The notes: generated by a model from the sequence alone, not told the origin. Numbered from the stretch's first letter, positions 1 to 6,211 are shown. The stretch: 13,551 bases of DNA from Brevundimonas sp. (GCA_015234495.1 JADGMZ010000306.1:1-13551); one strand, 5' to 3'. Program-made: numbers and translations.

Positions 1-1
1 G

Positions 2-364
2 GCGACCATCGGCATCGCCGAGCCGGGCTCTCGGCTCGAGGTCGTCTATCTGCGTGCCGTGCGCGAGGGCCGCGCGACCGTGGAGGTCGAGTCGCCGGGT
101 GACCGTTCCGTGGTTCTCGGCGCCGAGGTGGTGGCGGCGCGAGGTCTGAGCGCCCGGGCCGGTACCGACGGCCTTCAGGTGTTCGCGGTCGAAGGGGGAT
201 CTGTCGCCGCCGCTGCTGGACTGGAGGCGGGCGACCTCATCCGGCTGGTCGACGACACCCCGGTCCGGGGCCTGGACGATCTGGCCGAGGCCCTTGCCGG
301 CGACGGCCAGCGGATTCTCTCGCTGATGCGCGGCGGCGAACCGGTCGAGGTCATCCTGCCTTGA
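2..364 (+). CDS. HtrA/Deg-family serine protease, C-terminal PDZ part (5' partial)
   Basis: The frame is open to the left edge and stops at TGA 362-364, so only the last 120 residues are visible. The first ~30 residues (A-E-P-G-S-R-L-E-V-V-Y-L-R...) look like the end of a first PDZ domain, where Deg proteases have a 'PG-x-x-V-x-L-x-V-x-R-x-G' strand pair. The rest is a complete-looking second PDZ domain with the signature AAAAGLEAGDLIRLVDDTPV (about residues 63-82) and a final strand ending V-I-L-P. A protein ending with tandem PDZ domains fits periplasmic DegP/DegQ/Do-type endopeptidases, which degrade misfolded envelope proteins. The trypsin-like domain with His-Asp-Ser lies outside the window, so the protease call rests on the tandem PDZ layout only. 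Another PDZ protein, such as a type II secretion or RseP-like protein, is less likely. A hairpin follows 30 nt after the stop. Confidence 0.7.
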   Translation, partial: ATIGIAEPGSRLEVVYLRAVREGRATVEVESPGDRSVVLGAEVVAARGLSARAGTDGLQVFAVEGGSVAAAAGLEAGDLIRLVDDTPVRGLDDLAEALAGDGQRILSLMRGGEPVEVILP

Positions 365-394
365 CCCCGGCGCCGCCGGGCGCCGGACAGCAAA

Positions 395-436
395 ACGCCC
401 GCTCAGCCGGAGGGGGGAGGGTGGCGGAGCGGGCGT
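395..436 (+). terminator. Hairpin terminator after the HtrA-like gene
   Basis: A perfect 10-bp inverted repeat, ACGCCCGCTC (395-404) and GAGCGGGCGT (427-436), encloses a 22-nt purine-rich loop. It is preceded by AAAA and followed by TCTCGCTT. It lies 30 nt past the stop codon of the upstream gene. The T-run is poor, which is common in high-GC genomes. Nearly the same arms recur in the hairpin at 11605-11636, suggesting a favoured terminator sequence in this genome. Confidence 0.6.
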
Positions 437-706
437 CTCGCTTGGAGGAAGCATCGACCCGCCGGAGCCCTTGAATGGAGTGATCCAGGGGGGCTGGGGG
501 GGCTGTTCAGGATCCGGGATCGCTCCGGGCCCCGACGAGCCGATGGGTCTGGTGTCGCCCCCCAAGGGGGCGGACGATGGGCGGAACCGCGGCTATTTCG
601 TGTTCCGGGCGATTTCTTCGGCGAGTGGCGTTCGAAGCACGCGGATCGACCGCGCGAACCCGCCGCCGGGACTGGCCTTTCCCGCCTATCCGCCTACGAT
701 CGGGCC
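437..706. other. Intergenic stretch without a convincing gene
   Basis: This is the remainder of the ~340-bp gap between the HtrA-like gene and the DUF2794 gene. Short frames cross it on the plus strand, but they are Gly/Pro/Arg-rich, start without a Shine-Dalgarno, and either overlap or run into the DUF2794 gene in another frame, so I do not call them. Visible structure is limited to G-runs at 488-493 and 496-502 and a 7-bp hairpin CGCCCCC/GGGGGCG (556-562 and 566-572). The promoter of the downstream gene is presumably here, but I cannot assign -35/-10 boxes. No tRNA T-loop or cloverleaf was found. Confidence 0.5.
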
Positions 707-1039
707 ATGAGCGACGCCGCCGATTTGCAGTCCGCGCCCGGTCCGGTCTTCTTCGACCGGCGCGAGCTGGACCTGATCCTGAGGGTCTACGGACGGATGG
801 TGGCGGCAGGCGAGTGGCGCGACTACGCCATGGCCGGACATCGCGACGTCGCCGAGTTCGCCGTCTTCCGCCGCTCGGGCGACGCGCCCCTCTATCGCAT
901 CGAGAAACGCCCCGCCCTGCGCCTCAAACAGGGCCAGTGGGCGGTCATCGGCGAGGGCGGGATGGTGCTGCGCCGCGGCCGGGATCTGGCCCAGGTGCTG
1001 CGCGTCTTCGACAGCCGCCGCTTCACCGTCGTCGAATAG
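707..1039 (+). CDS. DUF2794 domain-containing protein
   Basis: The product is 110 residues and matches the DUF2794 family over almost its whole length. From memory of that family, the diagnostic blocks are FFDRRELDLILRVYGRMVAA (residues 15-34), the following GEWRDYAM, the central FRRSGDAPLYRIEKRPALR segment, and the C-terminal WAVIGEGG plus LRRGRDLAQVLRVFDSR. The family is small, soluble and largely alphaproteobacterial, and its function is not established to my knowledge. No signal peptide or membrane segment is visible, so the protein is probably cytoplasmic. The ATG at 707 has no clear Shine-Dalgarno. It is kept because the family similarity begins soon after it and the first residues (MSDAADLQSAP) look like a normal variable N-terminus. 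The gene is monocistronic, ending 2 nt before a strong hairpin. Confidence 0.85.
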   Translation: MSDAADLQSAPGPVFFDRRELDLILRVYGRMVAAGEWRDYAMAGHRDVAEFAVFRRSGDAPLYRIEKRPALRLKQGQWAVIGEGGMVLRRGRDLAQVLRVFDSRRFTVVE

Positions 1040-1041
1040 AA

Positions 1042-1071
1042 AAGGGCCCCGGCGTCTCCGCCGGGGCCCTT
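1042..1071 (+). terminator. Strong GC hairpin terminator of the DUF2794 gene
   Basis: A perfect 13-bp stem, AAGGGCCCCGGCG (1042-1054) with CGCCGGGGCCCTT (1059-1071), has a TCTC tetraloop and begins 2 nt after the TAG stop. The arm ends in TT and is followed by a weak pyrimidine/T tail. Because the stem carries AA and TT ends it could act in both directions, also limiting readthrough from the convergent BI-1 gene. Confidence 0.8.
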
Positions 1072-1121
1072 CAGGTCTGGCCTGCCGCCCTTCGGGCTGT
1101 TTGAGGCCATCGCGCCCAGCA

Positions 1122-1142
1122 GGTCGGGACCGCGTCCCGACC
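1122..1142 (-). terminator. Hairpin just downstream of the BI-1 gene
   Basis: A perfect 9-bp stem GGTCGGGAC/GTCCCGACC with a 3-nt loop lies 12 nt beyond the BI-1 stop codon on the minus strand. There is no T-run, so it may be a terminator that relies on another factor, or a 3'-end stabilising hairpin. With the 1042-1071 hairpin it fills the gap between two convergent genes. Confidence 0.55.
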
Positions 1143-1154
1143 GTTAGCGCCTCA

Positions 1155-1916
1155 TCAACGCCGGCCGCCGAACAGCATCAGCAGGAACTGGAACATGTTG
1201 ATGAAGCTGATGTACAGGCTCAGCGCGCCGTAGCTGGTCGCCACGCTCATCGCCGTCTGGTTCCCGCCCAGGGCGTAGTAGGTCATCTTCAACCGCTGGG
1301 TGTCGTAGGCGGTCAGGCCCGCGAAGATCAGCACGCCGGCGATGCTGATGATCATCTGCATCATTGAGCTTTGCAGGAACATGTTGACCACCATGGCGAT
1401 GATCAGGCCGATCACCCCCATGATCAGGAAGCTGCCGATGCCCGACAGGTCCTTCTTCGTCGTGTAGCCGAACAGGCTCAGCGCGCCGAAGGCCGCGGCG
1501 GTGATCAGGAAGGTCTGGATCACCGAGGCGCCGGTGTAGACCAGAACCACCGTGCCCATCGAGGCGCCGATCAGGGCCACGATCAGCCAGTACAGCGCGC
1601 TCGCGCCGCCGGCGGTCGGGTTCTTCATCACGAAGTTCGATCCGAGGATCAGCACCAGCGGCGAGAAGGCCACGATCATGCCCAGCAGGGTGAAGCCGGT
1701 CAGGCGCTCGACCCCGTCAGGGAAGACCTGGGTGGCGAACATCAGATCGCGGACCGGCGGATAGGAGCCGGTCAACCAGGCGAGGGCGGCCGAAACCAGC
1801 AGGCCCAGCGCCACCTTGTTGTAGACGCCCAGCATGAAGCTGCGCAGACCCGTGTCGACCGACATGTCGGCGGACTGGGGAAGCGGCCGGGCGTAGCCGT
1901 TGTTGAAGTCGCTCAT
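1155..1916 (-). CDS. Bax inhibitor-1/YccA family membrane protein
   Basis: The product is 253 residues with about seven hydrophobic segments (roughly 30-50, 72-92, 104-126, 129-151, 160-182, 187-204, 228-250), the BI-1/TMBIM layout. Two conserved family spots are present. One is Y-T-T-K-K-D-L-S-G (151-159) after the fourth segment. The other is G-L-T-A-Y-D-T-Q-R-L-K (200-210), whose Asp (D205) belongs to the acidic pair linked to the pH-dependent Ca2+ leak in the bacterial member BsYetJ. Other bacterial relatives (E. coli YccA) modulate the FtsH protease. Either role would be at the inner membrane, and the sequence does not decide between them. The start at 1916 is supported by AAGGAG (1929-1934 on the complement), 12 nt upstream, a slightly long spacing. 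The gene stands alone, divergent from thpR across a 127-bp spacer that must hold both promoters. Confidence 0.92.
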   Translation of the reverse strand: MSDFNNGYARPLPQSADMSVDTGLRSFMLGVYNKVALGLLVSAALAWLTGSYPPVRDLMFATQVFPDGVERLTGFTLLGMIVAFSPLVLILGSNFVMKNPTAGGASALYWLIVALIGASMGTVVLVYTGASVIQTFLITAAAFGALSLFGYTTKKDLSGIGSFLIMGVIGLIIAMVVNMFLQSSMMQMIISIAGVLIFAGLTAYDTQRLKMTYYALGGNQTAMSVATSYGALSLYISFINMFQFLLMLFGGRR

Positions 1917-2043
1917 CGCGAGTTCGTTCTCCTTGTGCGCCGGGGATCAATCCCGGCCTTGGGCCAAATATCGGGGTCGCACAGGCTGGACGCAAGGAAA
2001 ACCGGACTTGGGCGGTCGGGTTTCACCCGCTACGAACGGTCGC

Positions 2044-2583
2044 ATGATCCGGCTGTTCACCGCCCTGTCGATGCCCGACGACGTCGCCGATGTCCTGGAG
2101 CGGCGTCAGTCCGGCCTGCCCGGCGCGAAATGGCGATCGCGCGAACAATTGCACCTGACGCTGGCCTTCTACGGCGAGATCGAGGAACGGCGCGCAGACG
2201 ACCTGGCGGCCGAGCTCGGCCGCGCCGCCTCGGGCGGACCGTTCGAGATCGCCCTGCAGGGGGTCGGGGCCTTCGGCGACAATCACCGCAGCCACACCCT
2301 GTGGGCCGGGGTCGAGGCCAACGACCGGCTGTCGGTGCTGGCCGGCCGCTGCCGCGCCGCCGGCGAGCGCGCGGGCGTGGTCATGGAGCGCCGCGACTAT
2401 CGCCCGCACGTGACCCTCGCCTATCTCAAGCCGCAGACCAATCCGGATCGCATCGGCGCCTGGATCGCGGGCCACAACCTGCTGCGTTCGCCGCCGATCC
2501 GGGTCGACCGTTTCGGCCTGTGGTCCAGTGTCCTGACCCAGGATGGCAGCCACTACCAACTGGAGCAGGAGTACTGGCTTTGA
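2044..2583 (+). CDS. thpR: RNA 2',3'-cyclic phosphodiesterase (2'-5' RNA ligase family)
   Basis: The product is 179 residues, normal for ThpR/LigT. Both HxTx motifs of the 2H phosphoesterase superfamily are present: H37-L-T39-L within QLHLTLAFYG, and H122-V-T124-L within PHVTLAYLK. The two histidines form the active site. Family members hydrolyse 2',3'-cyclic phosphate RNA ends to 2'-phosphate and show reversible 2'-5' RNA ligation in vitro. The cellular role is still uncertain. The frame is open well upstream (to 1900), but ATG 2044 is chosen because M-I-R-L-F-T-A-L is the typical family N-terminus and the upstream extension overlaps the BI-1 gene start. The Shine-Dalgarno is poor. The stop (TGA 2581-2583) overlaps the TTG start of the acetyltransferase gene. 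Confidence 0.9.
   Translation: MIRLFTALSMPDDVADVLERRQSGLPGAKWRSREQLHLTLAFYGEIEERRADDLAAELGRAASGGPFEIALQGVGAFGDNHRSHTLWAGVEANDRLSVLAGRCRAAGERAGVVMERRDYRPHVTLAYLKPQTNPDRIGAWIAGHNLLRSPPIRVDRFGLWSSVLTQDGSHYQLEQEYWL
2567..2571 (+). promoter_or_regulatory. Shine-Dalgarno that fixes the TTG start of the GNAT gene
   Basis: AGGAG lies inside the 3' end of thpR, 8 nt before TTG 2580. No ATG exists near the start of the acetyltransferase frame, and the first recognisable family residues (I-E-T-A-R-L-T-L-R) begin five codons later. The combination supports TTG as the initiator, with translation coupled to thpR. Confidence 0.65.
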
Positions 2584-3119
2584 CCGCACCCGTGATCGAG
2601 ACCGCCCGGCTGACGCTGCGCCCGCCGGCGATGGAGGACTTCCCCCGCTGGGTGGAACTGATGGGGCACCCCGAGGCCTCCAAATTCATCGGCGGGCCGA
2701 TGCCCCCCGAGACCGCCTGGCGGGGCTTCATGACCATGGCCGGGGCGTGGAGCCTGACCGGCGTCGGCATGTTCTCGCTGATCGAGCGCGACAGCGGCCT
2801 GTGGCTGGGCCGGATCGGGCCTTGGACGCCGCTGGGCTGGCCGGGAACCGAGGTCGGCTGGGGCCTGCACCCGGACGCCCAGGGCAAGGGCTACGGCGTC
2901 GAGGCGGCGACGGCGGCCATCGACTACGCCTTCAACGTTCTGGGCTGGACCGAGGTCATCCACTGCATCGATCCGGACAACACGCCGTCGCAGCGGCTGG
3001 CCGAGCGGCTGGGCTCGCGCAACCTCGGCCCGACCCGCCTGCCGCCGCCGTTCGACGCCCTGGCGATCGATCGCTGGGGCCAGTCCCGCGAGCAGTGGCG
3101 CGCTCGCCGCGGATCGTGA
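2580..3119 (+). CDS. GNAT family N-acetyltransferase (RimJ/RimL-like)
   Basis: The product is 179 residues, read from TTG 2580 and overlapping the thpR stop as TTGA. It opens with I-E-T-A-R-L-T-L-R-P (6-15), typical of the Acetyltransf_3/RimJ-RimL group. It has the beta-strand before motif A (E91-V-G-W-G-L) and the acetyl-CoA pyrophosphate loop Q101-G-K-G-Y-G106 followed by the alpha-3 helix E-A-A-T-A-A-I-D-Y-A-F. Motif B carries the family signature N134-x-x-S-x-R-L-A-E-R-L-G (134-145). Such enzymes transfer acetyl from acetyl-CoA to an amine, either a protein N-terminus or a small molecule. The substrate cannot be read from this sequence. A GTG at 2592 is an alternative start but would remove part of the first conserved strand. 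Confidence 0.88.
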   Translation: MTAPVIETARLTLRPPAMEDFPRWVELMGHPEASKFIGGPMPPETAWRGFMTMAGAWSLTGVGMFSLIERDSGLWLGRIGPWTPLGWPGTEVGWGLHPDAQGKGYGVEAATAAIDYAFNVLGWTEVIHCIDPDNTPSQRLAERLGSRNLGPTRLPPPFDALAIDRWGQSREQWRARRGS

Positions 3120-3194
3120 ACCCGTGCGACCGTTTCGCGCGTTTCATGCTCAAGCTTTGCCCCGCCGTCGCCATCGGCTAGGCAGGAAGCAGTC

Positions 3195-4442
3195 ATGACG
3201 AGGAATGGACGGATGCGGGTTCTGGTTCTGGGCGGCGACGGATTCTGCGGCTGGCCGACGGCCTTGCACCTGTCCGCGCAGGGCTGGGAGGTCCTGATCG
3301 TCGACAACCTGAGCCGGCGCAACATCGACAACGAGCTGGAAGTCCAGTCCCTGACCCCGATCCGGACCATGGGCGAGCGCATCGCCGCATGGAAGGAGGT
3401 CTCGGGCAAGACCATCGAGTTCGTCAACATGACGGTCGGCAAGGAGTTCGACCGCCTCGTGGCCCTGATCCGCGAATGGAAGCCGGACAGCGTGGTCCAC
3501 TTCGCCGAACAGCGCGCCGCGCCCTATTCGATGAAGTCGGCGCGGCACAAGCTGTACACGGTGGACAACAACCTGAACGCCACCAACCACCTGCTGGCGG
3601 CGATCGTGGAGAGCGGGCTGGACGTGCACCTGGCCCACCTCGGGACCATGGGCGTCTATGGTTACACCACCGCCGGGCTGCGCATCCCGGAGGGGTATCT
3701 GAAGGTCACGGTCGACACCGACCTGGGGCCGACCGAGCAGGAGATCCTGTTCCCGCCCAACCCGGGCTCGATCTACCACATGACCAAGACCCAGGACGCC
3801 CTGCTGTTCCAGTTCTACGCCAAGAACGACGGCGTCCGGATCACCGACCTGCACCAGGGCATCGTCTGGGGCGCCCAGACCGAGGAGACCCGCCAGGACG
3901 AGCGGCTGATCAACCGCTTCGACTATGACGGCGACTACGGCACGGTGCTGAACCGCTTCCTGATGCAGGCTGCGGTGGGCTATCCGCTGACGGTCCACGG
4001 CACGGGCGGGCAAACGCGGGCCTTCATCCACATCCAGGACACGGTGCGCTGCGTCGAACTGGCCCTGAAACACCCGCCCAGGGCCGGCGAACGGGTCAAG
4101 ATTCTCAATCAGATGACCGAGAGCCGGCGGGTGCGCGACCTCGCCGCCCTGATCGCCGGCATGACCGGCGCCGAGGTCCACAACGTCCCCAACCCCCGGC
4201 TGGAAGCCGACGAGAACGAACTGGTCGTCGCCAACGACCAGTTCCGCGAACTGGGCCTGAAGCCGATCACCCTCGCCGAGGGTCTGATGCAGGACGTCAC
4301 CGAGGTGGCGCGCCGCTACGCCCACCGCGCCGACCTGACCAAGGTGCCCTGCGTGTCCAGCTGGAACAGCAAGCGGGCCGAGGCCCTGAAGGACGACGCC
4401 GTCGTCGTCGCCCCCTCCCCCGCCCACGCCCGCTCGGCCTGA
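3195..4442 (+). CDS. sqdB: NAD-dependent epimerase/dehydratase, SqdB/SQD1-like (UDP-sulfoquinovose synthase family)
   Basis: The product is 415 residues and an extended SDR. The dinucleotide loop is G13-G-D-G-F-C-G19-W. The block V-V-H102-F-A-E-Q-R-A-A-P-Y-S-M113 closely matches plant SQD1 as I remember it (HFGEQRSAPYSM). The proposed catalytic trio is T151 (L-G-T-M-G), Y194 and K198 (Y-H-M-T-K). Further SQD1-like blocks are D-L-H-Q-G-I-V-W-G, the L-N-R-F-x-x-Q-A-A-V-G-x-P-L-T-V stretch, G-G-Q-T-R-A, and V-P-N-P-R-L-E-A-D-E. SqdB/SQD1 converts UDP-glucose plus sulfite to UDP-sulfoquinovose, the head-group donor of the sulfolipid SQDG. No sqdC, sqdD or sqdX partner is in the window, so exact chemistry is inferred. 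ATG 3195 has AGGAAG 5 nt upstream. ATG 3213 (also with AGGAA upstream) would give 409 residues and start closer to the Rossmann strand. The next gene, an SDR, begins 10 nt after the stop. Confidence 0.82.
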   Translation: MTRNGRMRVLVLGGDGFCGWPTALHLSAQGWEVLIVDNLSRRNIDNELEVQSLTPIRTMGERIAAWKEVSGKTIEFVNMTVGKEFDRLVALIREWKPDSVVHFAEQRAAPYSMKSARHKLYTVDNNLNATNHLLAAIVESGLDVHLAHLGTMGVYGYTTAGLRIPEGYLKVTVDTDLGPTEQEILFPPNPGSIYHMTKTQDALLFQFYAKNDGVRITDLHQGIVWGAQTEETRQDERLINRFDYDGDYGTVLNRFLMQAAVGYPLTVHGTGGQTRAFIHIQDTVRCVELALKHPPRAGERVKILNQMTESRRVRDLAALIAGMTGAEVHNVPNPRLEADENELVVANDQFRELGLKPITLAEGLMQDVTEVARRYAHRADLTKVPCVSSWNSKRAEALKDDAVVVAPSPAHARSA

Positions 4443-4452
4443 CCGCGCCGGC

Positions 4453-5349
4453 ATGAAGACCGGCGGCGCGCAATCTGACCCGCTCCCGAGGTTGCTGGTC
4501 TTCGGCGGCGGCTGGCTGGGGAAGGCGGCCGCGCGCGAGGCGGTCCGCCGCGGCGGCGCGGCGGCGCTGACCAGCCGCGACCCGGGACGCCGGGCGGCCC
4601 TGACGACGGACGGCTTCGAGGCCATGGATCCTGACGATCCGGCTGCGCTGGACGCCGCCGTCGCCGACGCCACGGCCCTGCTCGTCACCGCCCCGCCCGA
4701 GAGTGACGGCTGCCCGGGCCTGAAGCGCCTTCTCCCCGCCCTGACCCGCACCGGCGCCTTTCCCGACTGGATCGGCTACGTCTCCTCGACCGCCGTCTAC
4801 GGCGACCGAGCCGGCGGCTGGGCCTTCGAGGACGACCCGCTCCACGCCGCCTCGCTGGAGGGCGCCCGCCGGGTCCGGGCCGAGCGCGACTGGCTGGACG
4901 CCGGGCGCGGCATGGGGCTGACGGTGCAGATTTTCCGCCTGCCCGCCCTGTACGGCCCCGGCCGCTCGCCGATCGACCGCATTCGCGACGGCACGGCCCG
5001 CATCGTCCGCAAGCCCGGACAGGTGTTCAACCGCATCCATGTGGACGACGCCGTCGCCGGCCTGTTCGCCTCCATGGCCCGGCCGCACCCGGGTCGCGCC
5101 TACACCCTGTGCGACGACGAGCCCGCCCCCGCCGACCTGGTCATGGAAGGCGCCGCCCGCCGTCTGGGCCTGCCGCGCCCGCCCGAGGTCGATCTGGACG
5201 ACCCATCGGTGTCCGACGCCATGCGGCGCTTCTATCTGGACTCCAAACGCCTCTCGAACGCCCGCGCCAAGGCCGAACTGGGCTGGCGGCCGCGCTATCC
5301 GACGTGGCGCGAAGGGCTGGAGGCGATGCTCGCCGACGCCGATACATAG
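4453..5349 (+). CDS. Atypical SDR family NAD(P)-dependent protein (YeeZ-like)
   Basis: The product is 298 residues. The N-terminal Rossmann loop is L-L-V-F-G18-G-G-W-L-G23, the G-x-G-W-L-G form I associate with E. coli YeeZ-like atypical SDRs. A strand ending Y-V-S-S-T-A-V-Y-G (109-117) is the usual SDR active-site strand. However, the Tyr is followed by G-D-R-A, so the canonical YxxxK Lys is absent and ordinary dehydrogenase chemistry is doubtful. Later blocks (F-R-L-P-A-L-Y-G-P-G-R-S, then N-R-I-H-V-D-D) are shared with extended SDR epimerases. The C-terminus A-K-A-E-L-G-W-R-P-R-Y-P-T-W-R-E-G-L is typical of sugar-nucleotide epimerases. It lies 10 nt behind the SqdB-like gene with no strong Shine-Dalgarno, so co-transcription is likely and a nucleotide-sugar substrate is plausible but unproven. 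Confidence 0.8.
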   Translation: MKTGGAQSDPLPRLLVFGGGWLGKAAAREAVRRGGAAALTSRDPGRRAALTTDGFEAMDPDDPAALDAAVADATALLVTAPPESDGCPGLKRLLPALTRTGAFPDWIGYVSSTAVYGDRAGGWAFEDDPLHAASLEGARRVRAERDWLDAGRGMGLTVQIFRLPALYGPGRSPIDRIRDGTARIVRKPGQVFNRIHVDDAVAGLFASMARPHPGRAYTLCDDEPAPADLVMEGAARRLGLPRPPEVDLDDPSVSDAMRRFYLDSKRLSNARAKAELGWRPRYPTWREGLEAMLADADT

Positions 5350-5445
5350 TCGACACCGGCCCAATACATTTCCGGCGATACATCCGTGACACTGGTGGCC
5401 GCGACAAGCGCGACATCCGGACAGGCGCGACATTGCCCCCCATCA

Positions 5446-5581
5446 CCGTCATCCTCGAGCTTGACCCGAGGCTCAGACGTGGGAGCGCCCTGTGCGTCTG
5501 AGATGGCCCGACGAGCGCGCCCGCGCCCCTGTCACCGAGCACCGGACGGTCTGATCCTCGGGTCGAGCCCGAGGATGACGG
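5446..5581. repeat. REP-like inverted repeat pair between convergent genes
   Basis: Two 33-nt arms, 5446-5478 and 5549-5581, are reverse complements of each other with only three mismatches. They share the core CCGTCATCCTCG ... GACCCGAGG ... TCAGAC and are separated by 70 bp. Each arm contains its own short palindrome: in the right arm CCTCGGG/CCCGAGG, in the left the shorter CCTCG/CGAGG. The inner end of the left arm also forms a second perfect 8-bp inverted repeat, CTCAGACG (5472-5479) with CGTCTGAG (5495-5502), so alternative folds are possible. Paired palindromes in an intergenic gap fit a bacterial interspersed mosaic/REP-type element. Lying between two converging genes, it could also end transcription from both sides. 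Copy number elsewhere in the genome is not visible here. Confidence 0.7.
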
Positions 5582-5599
5582 ATAGACCGGGGCGATCCC

Positions 5600-6211
5600 C
5601 TAGAACGGCAGGATGTTCCGCTGACGGCTGTAGGCCATGGTGCCCACATTGGCGCCCAGCCGCAGGCCGACGCCGGTGCGGATCGGGGCCAGCACGATGC
5701 CCTCGGCGCTCTGGTAGTTCACCCCCAGCCCGCCGACCAGATAGGCCGACCCCTCCACGCCGGGGTAGCGGCGGTAGATCATGTCGGGGTGGTAGAGGCC
5801 GTACACCAGGGTGAACACCCGGCTGGCGTTGCCGCCGACGTCCCAGCCGATCGAGATGCCCTGCCAGAACACCTCCTGCGAGGCCGACAGGTCCTTCATG
5901 TGCAGGGCGCCGCGGCCGTAGCGCGCCCCCACGGCCAAGGCTCCCGCGGCTTCCTCGCCGGCGATGTAGGCGGTCGGCCGGTCGCCCTGGTCGGCGAAGA
6001 TGCGCTCGATGGCCCCGCCGATGGCCTCGGCGGCGATGCCCAGCTCGCGCGAGCCGGCGGCGATCAGCTCGTCGGCGGTATAGGCCTGGGCCTGCTGGTC
6101 CGACCGGATCGGATAGTTCGGATTGGCCGGAGGGTTGGTGGCGCAGGCCGACAGGCCGGAGGCCCCGGCGGTGGCGGCGAGACCGGAAAGGATCAGCTGA
6201 CGGCGGTGCAT
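5600..6211 (-). CDS. DUF1134 (EipA-like) envelope lipoprotein
   Basis: The product is 203 residues. The body matches DUF1134, the family of Brucella EipA, a periplasmic protein tied to envelope integrity. Conserved blocks are Y-I-A-G-E-E-A (82-88), W-Q-G-I-S-I-G-W-D-V-G (116-126), G-S-A-Y-L-V-G-G-L-G-V (154-164) and L-A-P-I-R-T-G-V-G-L-R-L-G-A-N-V-G (174-190), ending N-I-L-P-F. The N-terminus is MHRRQLILSG, a hydrophobic stretch, then lipobox L20-S-A-C23, so the mature protein should be lipidated at Cys23. The Arg3-Arg4 pair before Q-L-I-L resembles a Tat signal. With Ala at +2 the E. coli Lol rule predicts outer-membrane sorting. ATG 6211 is chosen over the longer frame (to 6268) because it puts the signal peptide at the terminus and has GGAG 8 nt upstream (complement of 6220-6223). 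The gene converges on the SDR gene. Confidence 0.88.
   Translation of the reverse strand: MHRRQLILSGLAATAGASGLSACATNPPANPNYPIRSDQQAQAYTADELIAAGSRELGIAAEAIGGAIERIFADQGDRPTAYIAGEEAAGALAVGARYGRGALHMKDLSASQEVFWQGISIGWDVGGNASRVFTLVYGLYHPDMIYRRYPGVEGSAYLVGGLGVNYQSAEGIVLAPIRTGVGLRLGANVGTMAYSRQRNILPF

Noticed and set aside
407..502. G-runs as a possible G-quadruplex
   Set aside because: The runs are clustered as GGGGGG and GGGGGGG with irregular loops in a very GC-rich background. Nothing ties them to a function.
365..706. A tRNA or small RNA gene in the first large gap
   Set aside because: A GTTCGAAGC word resembles a T-loop, but the flanks do not form a T stem and no acceptor or anticodon arms fit.
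471..1104. Plus-strand frames at 471-710 and 577-1104
   Set aside because: Both are Gly/Pro/Arg-rich. The second overlaps the DUF2794 gene out of frame, and neither has a ribosome-binding site or motif.
1900..2043. A 48-residue N-terminal extension of ThpR
   Set aside because: It overlaps the start of the divergent BI-1 gene and has no family similarity. The canonical M-I-R-L-F-T-A-L start is at 2044.
1371..3119. A 582-codon plus-strand frame covering BI-1, thpR and GNAT
   Set aside because: Only the final 180 codons (the GNAT gene) look like protein. The upstream part is antisense to BI-1 and out of frame in thpR, with low-complexity Gln/His/Arg composition. A fusion protein is not supported.
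3150..5433. Long minus-strand frames opposite the SqdB-like and SDR genes (533 and 378 codons)
   Set aside because: They are antisense shadows with Gly/Val/Arg/Gln-rich sequence and no recognisable motif, while the plus strand carries clear family signatures.
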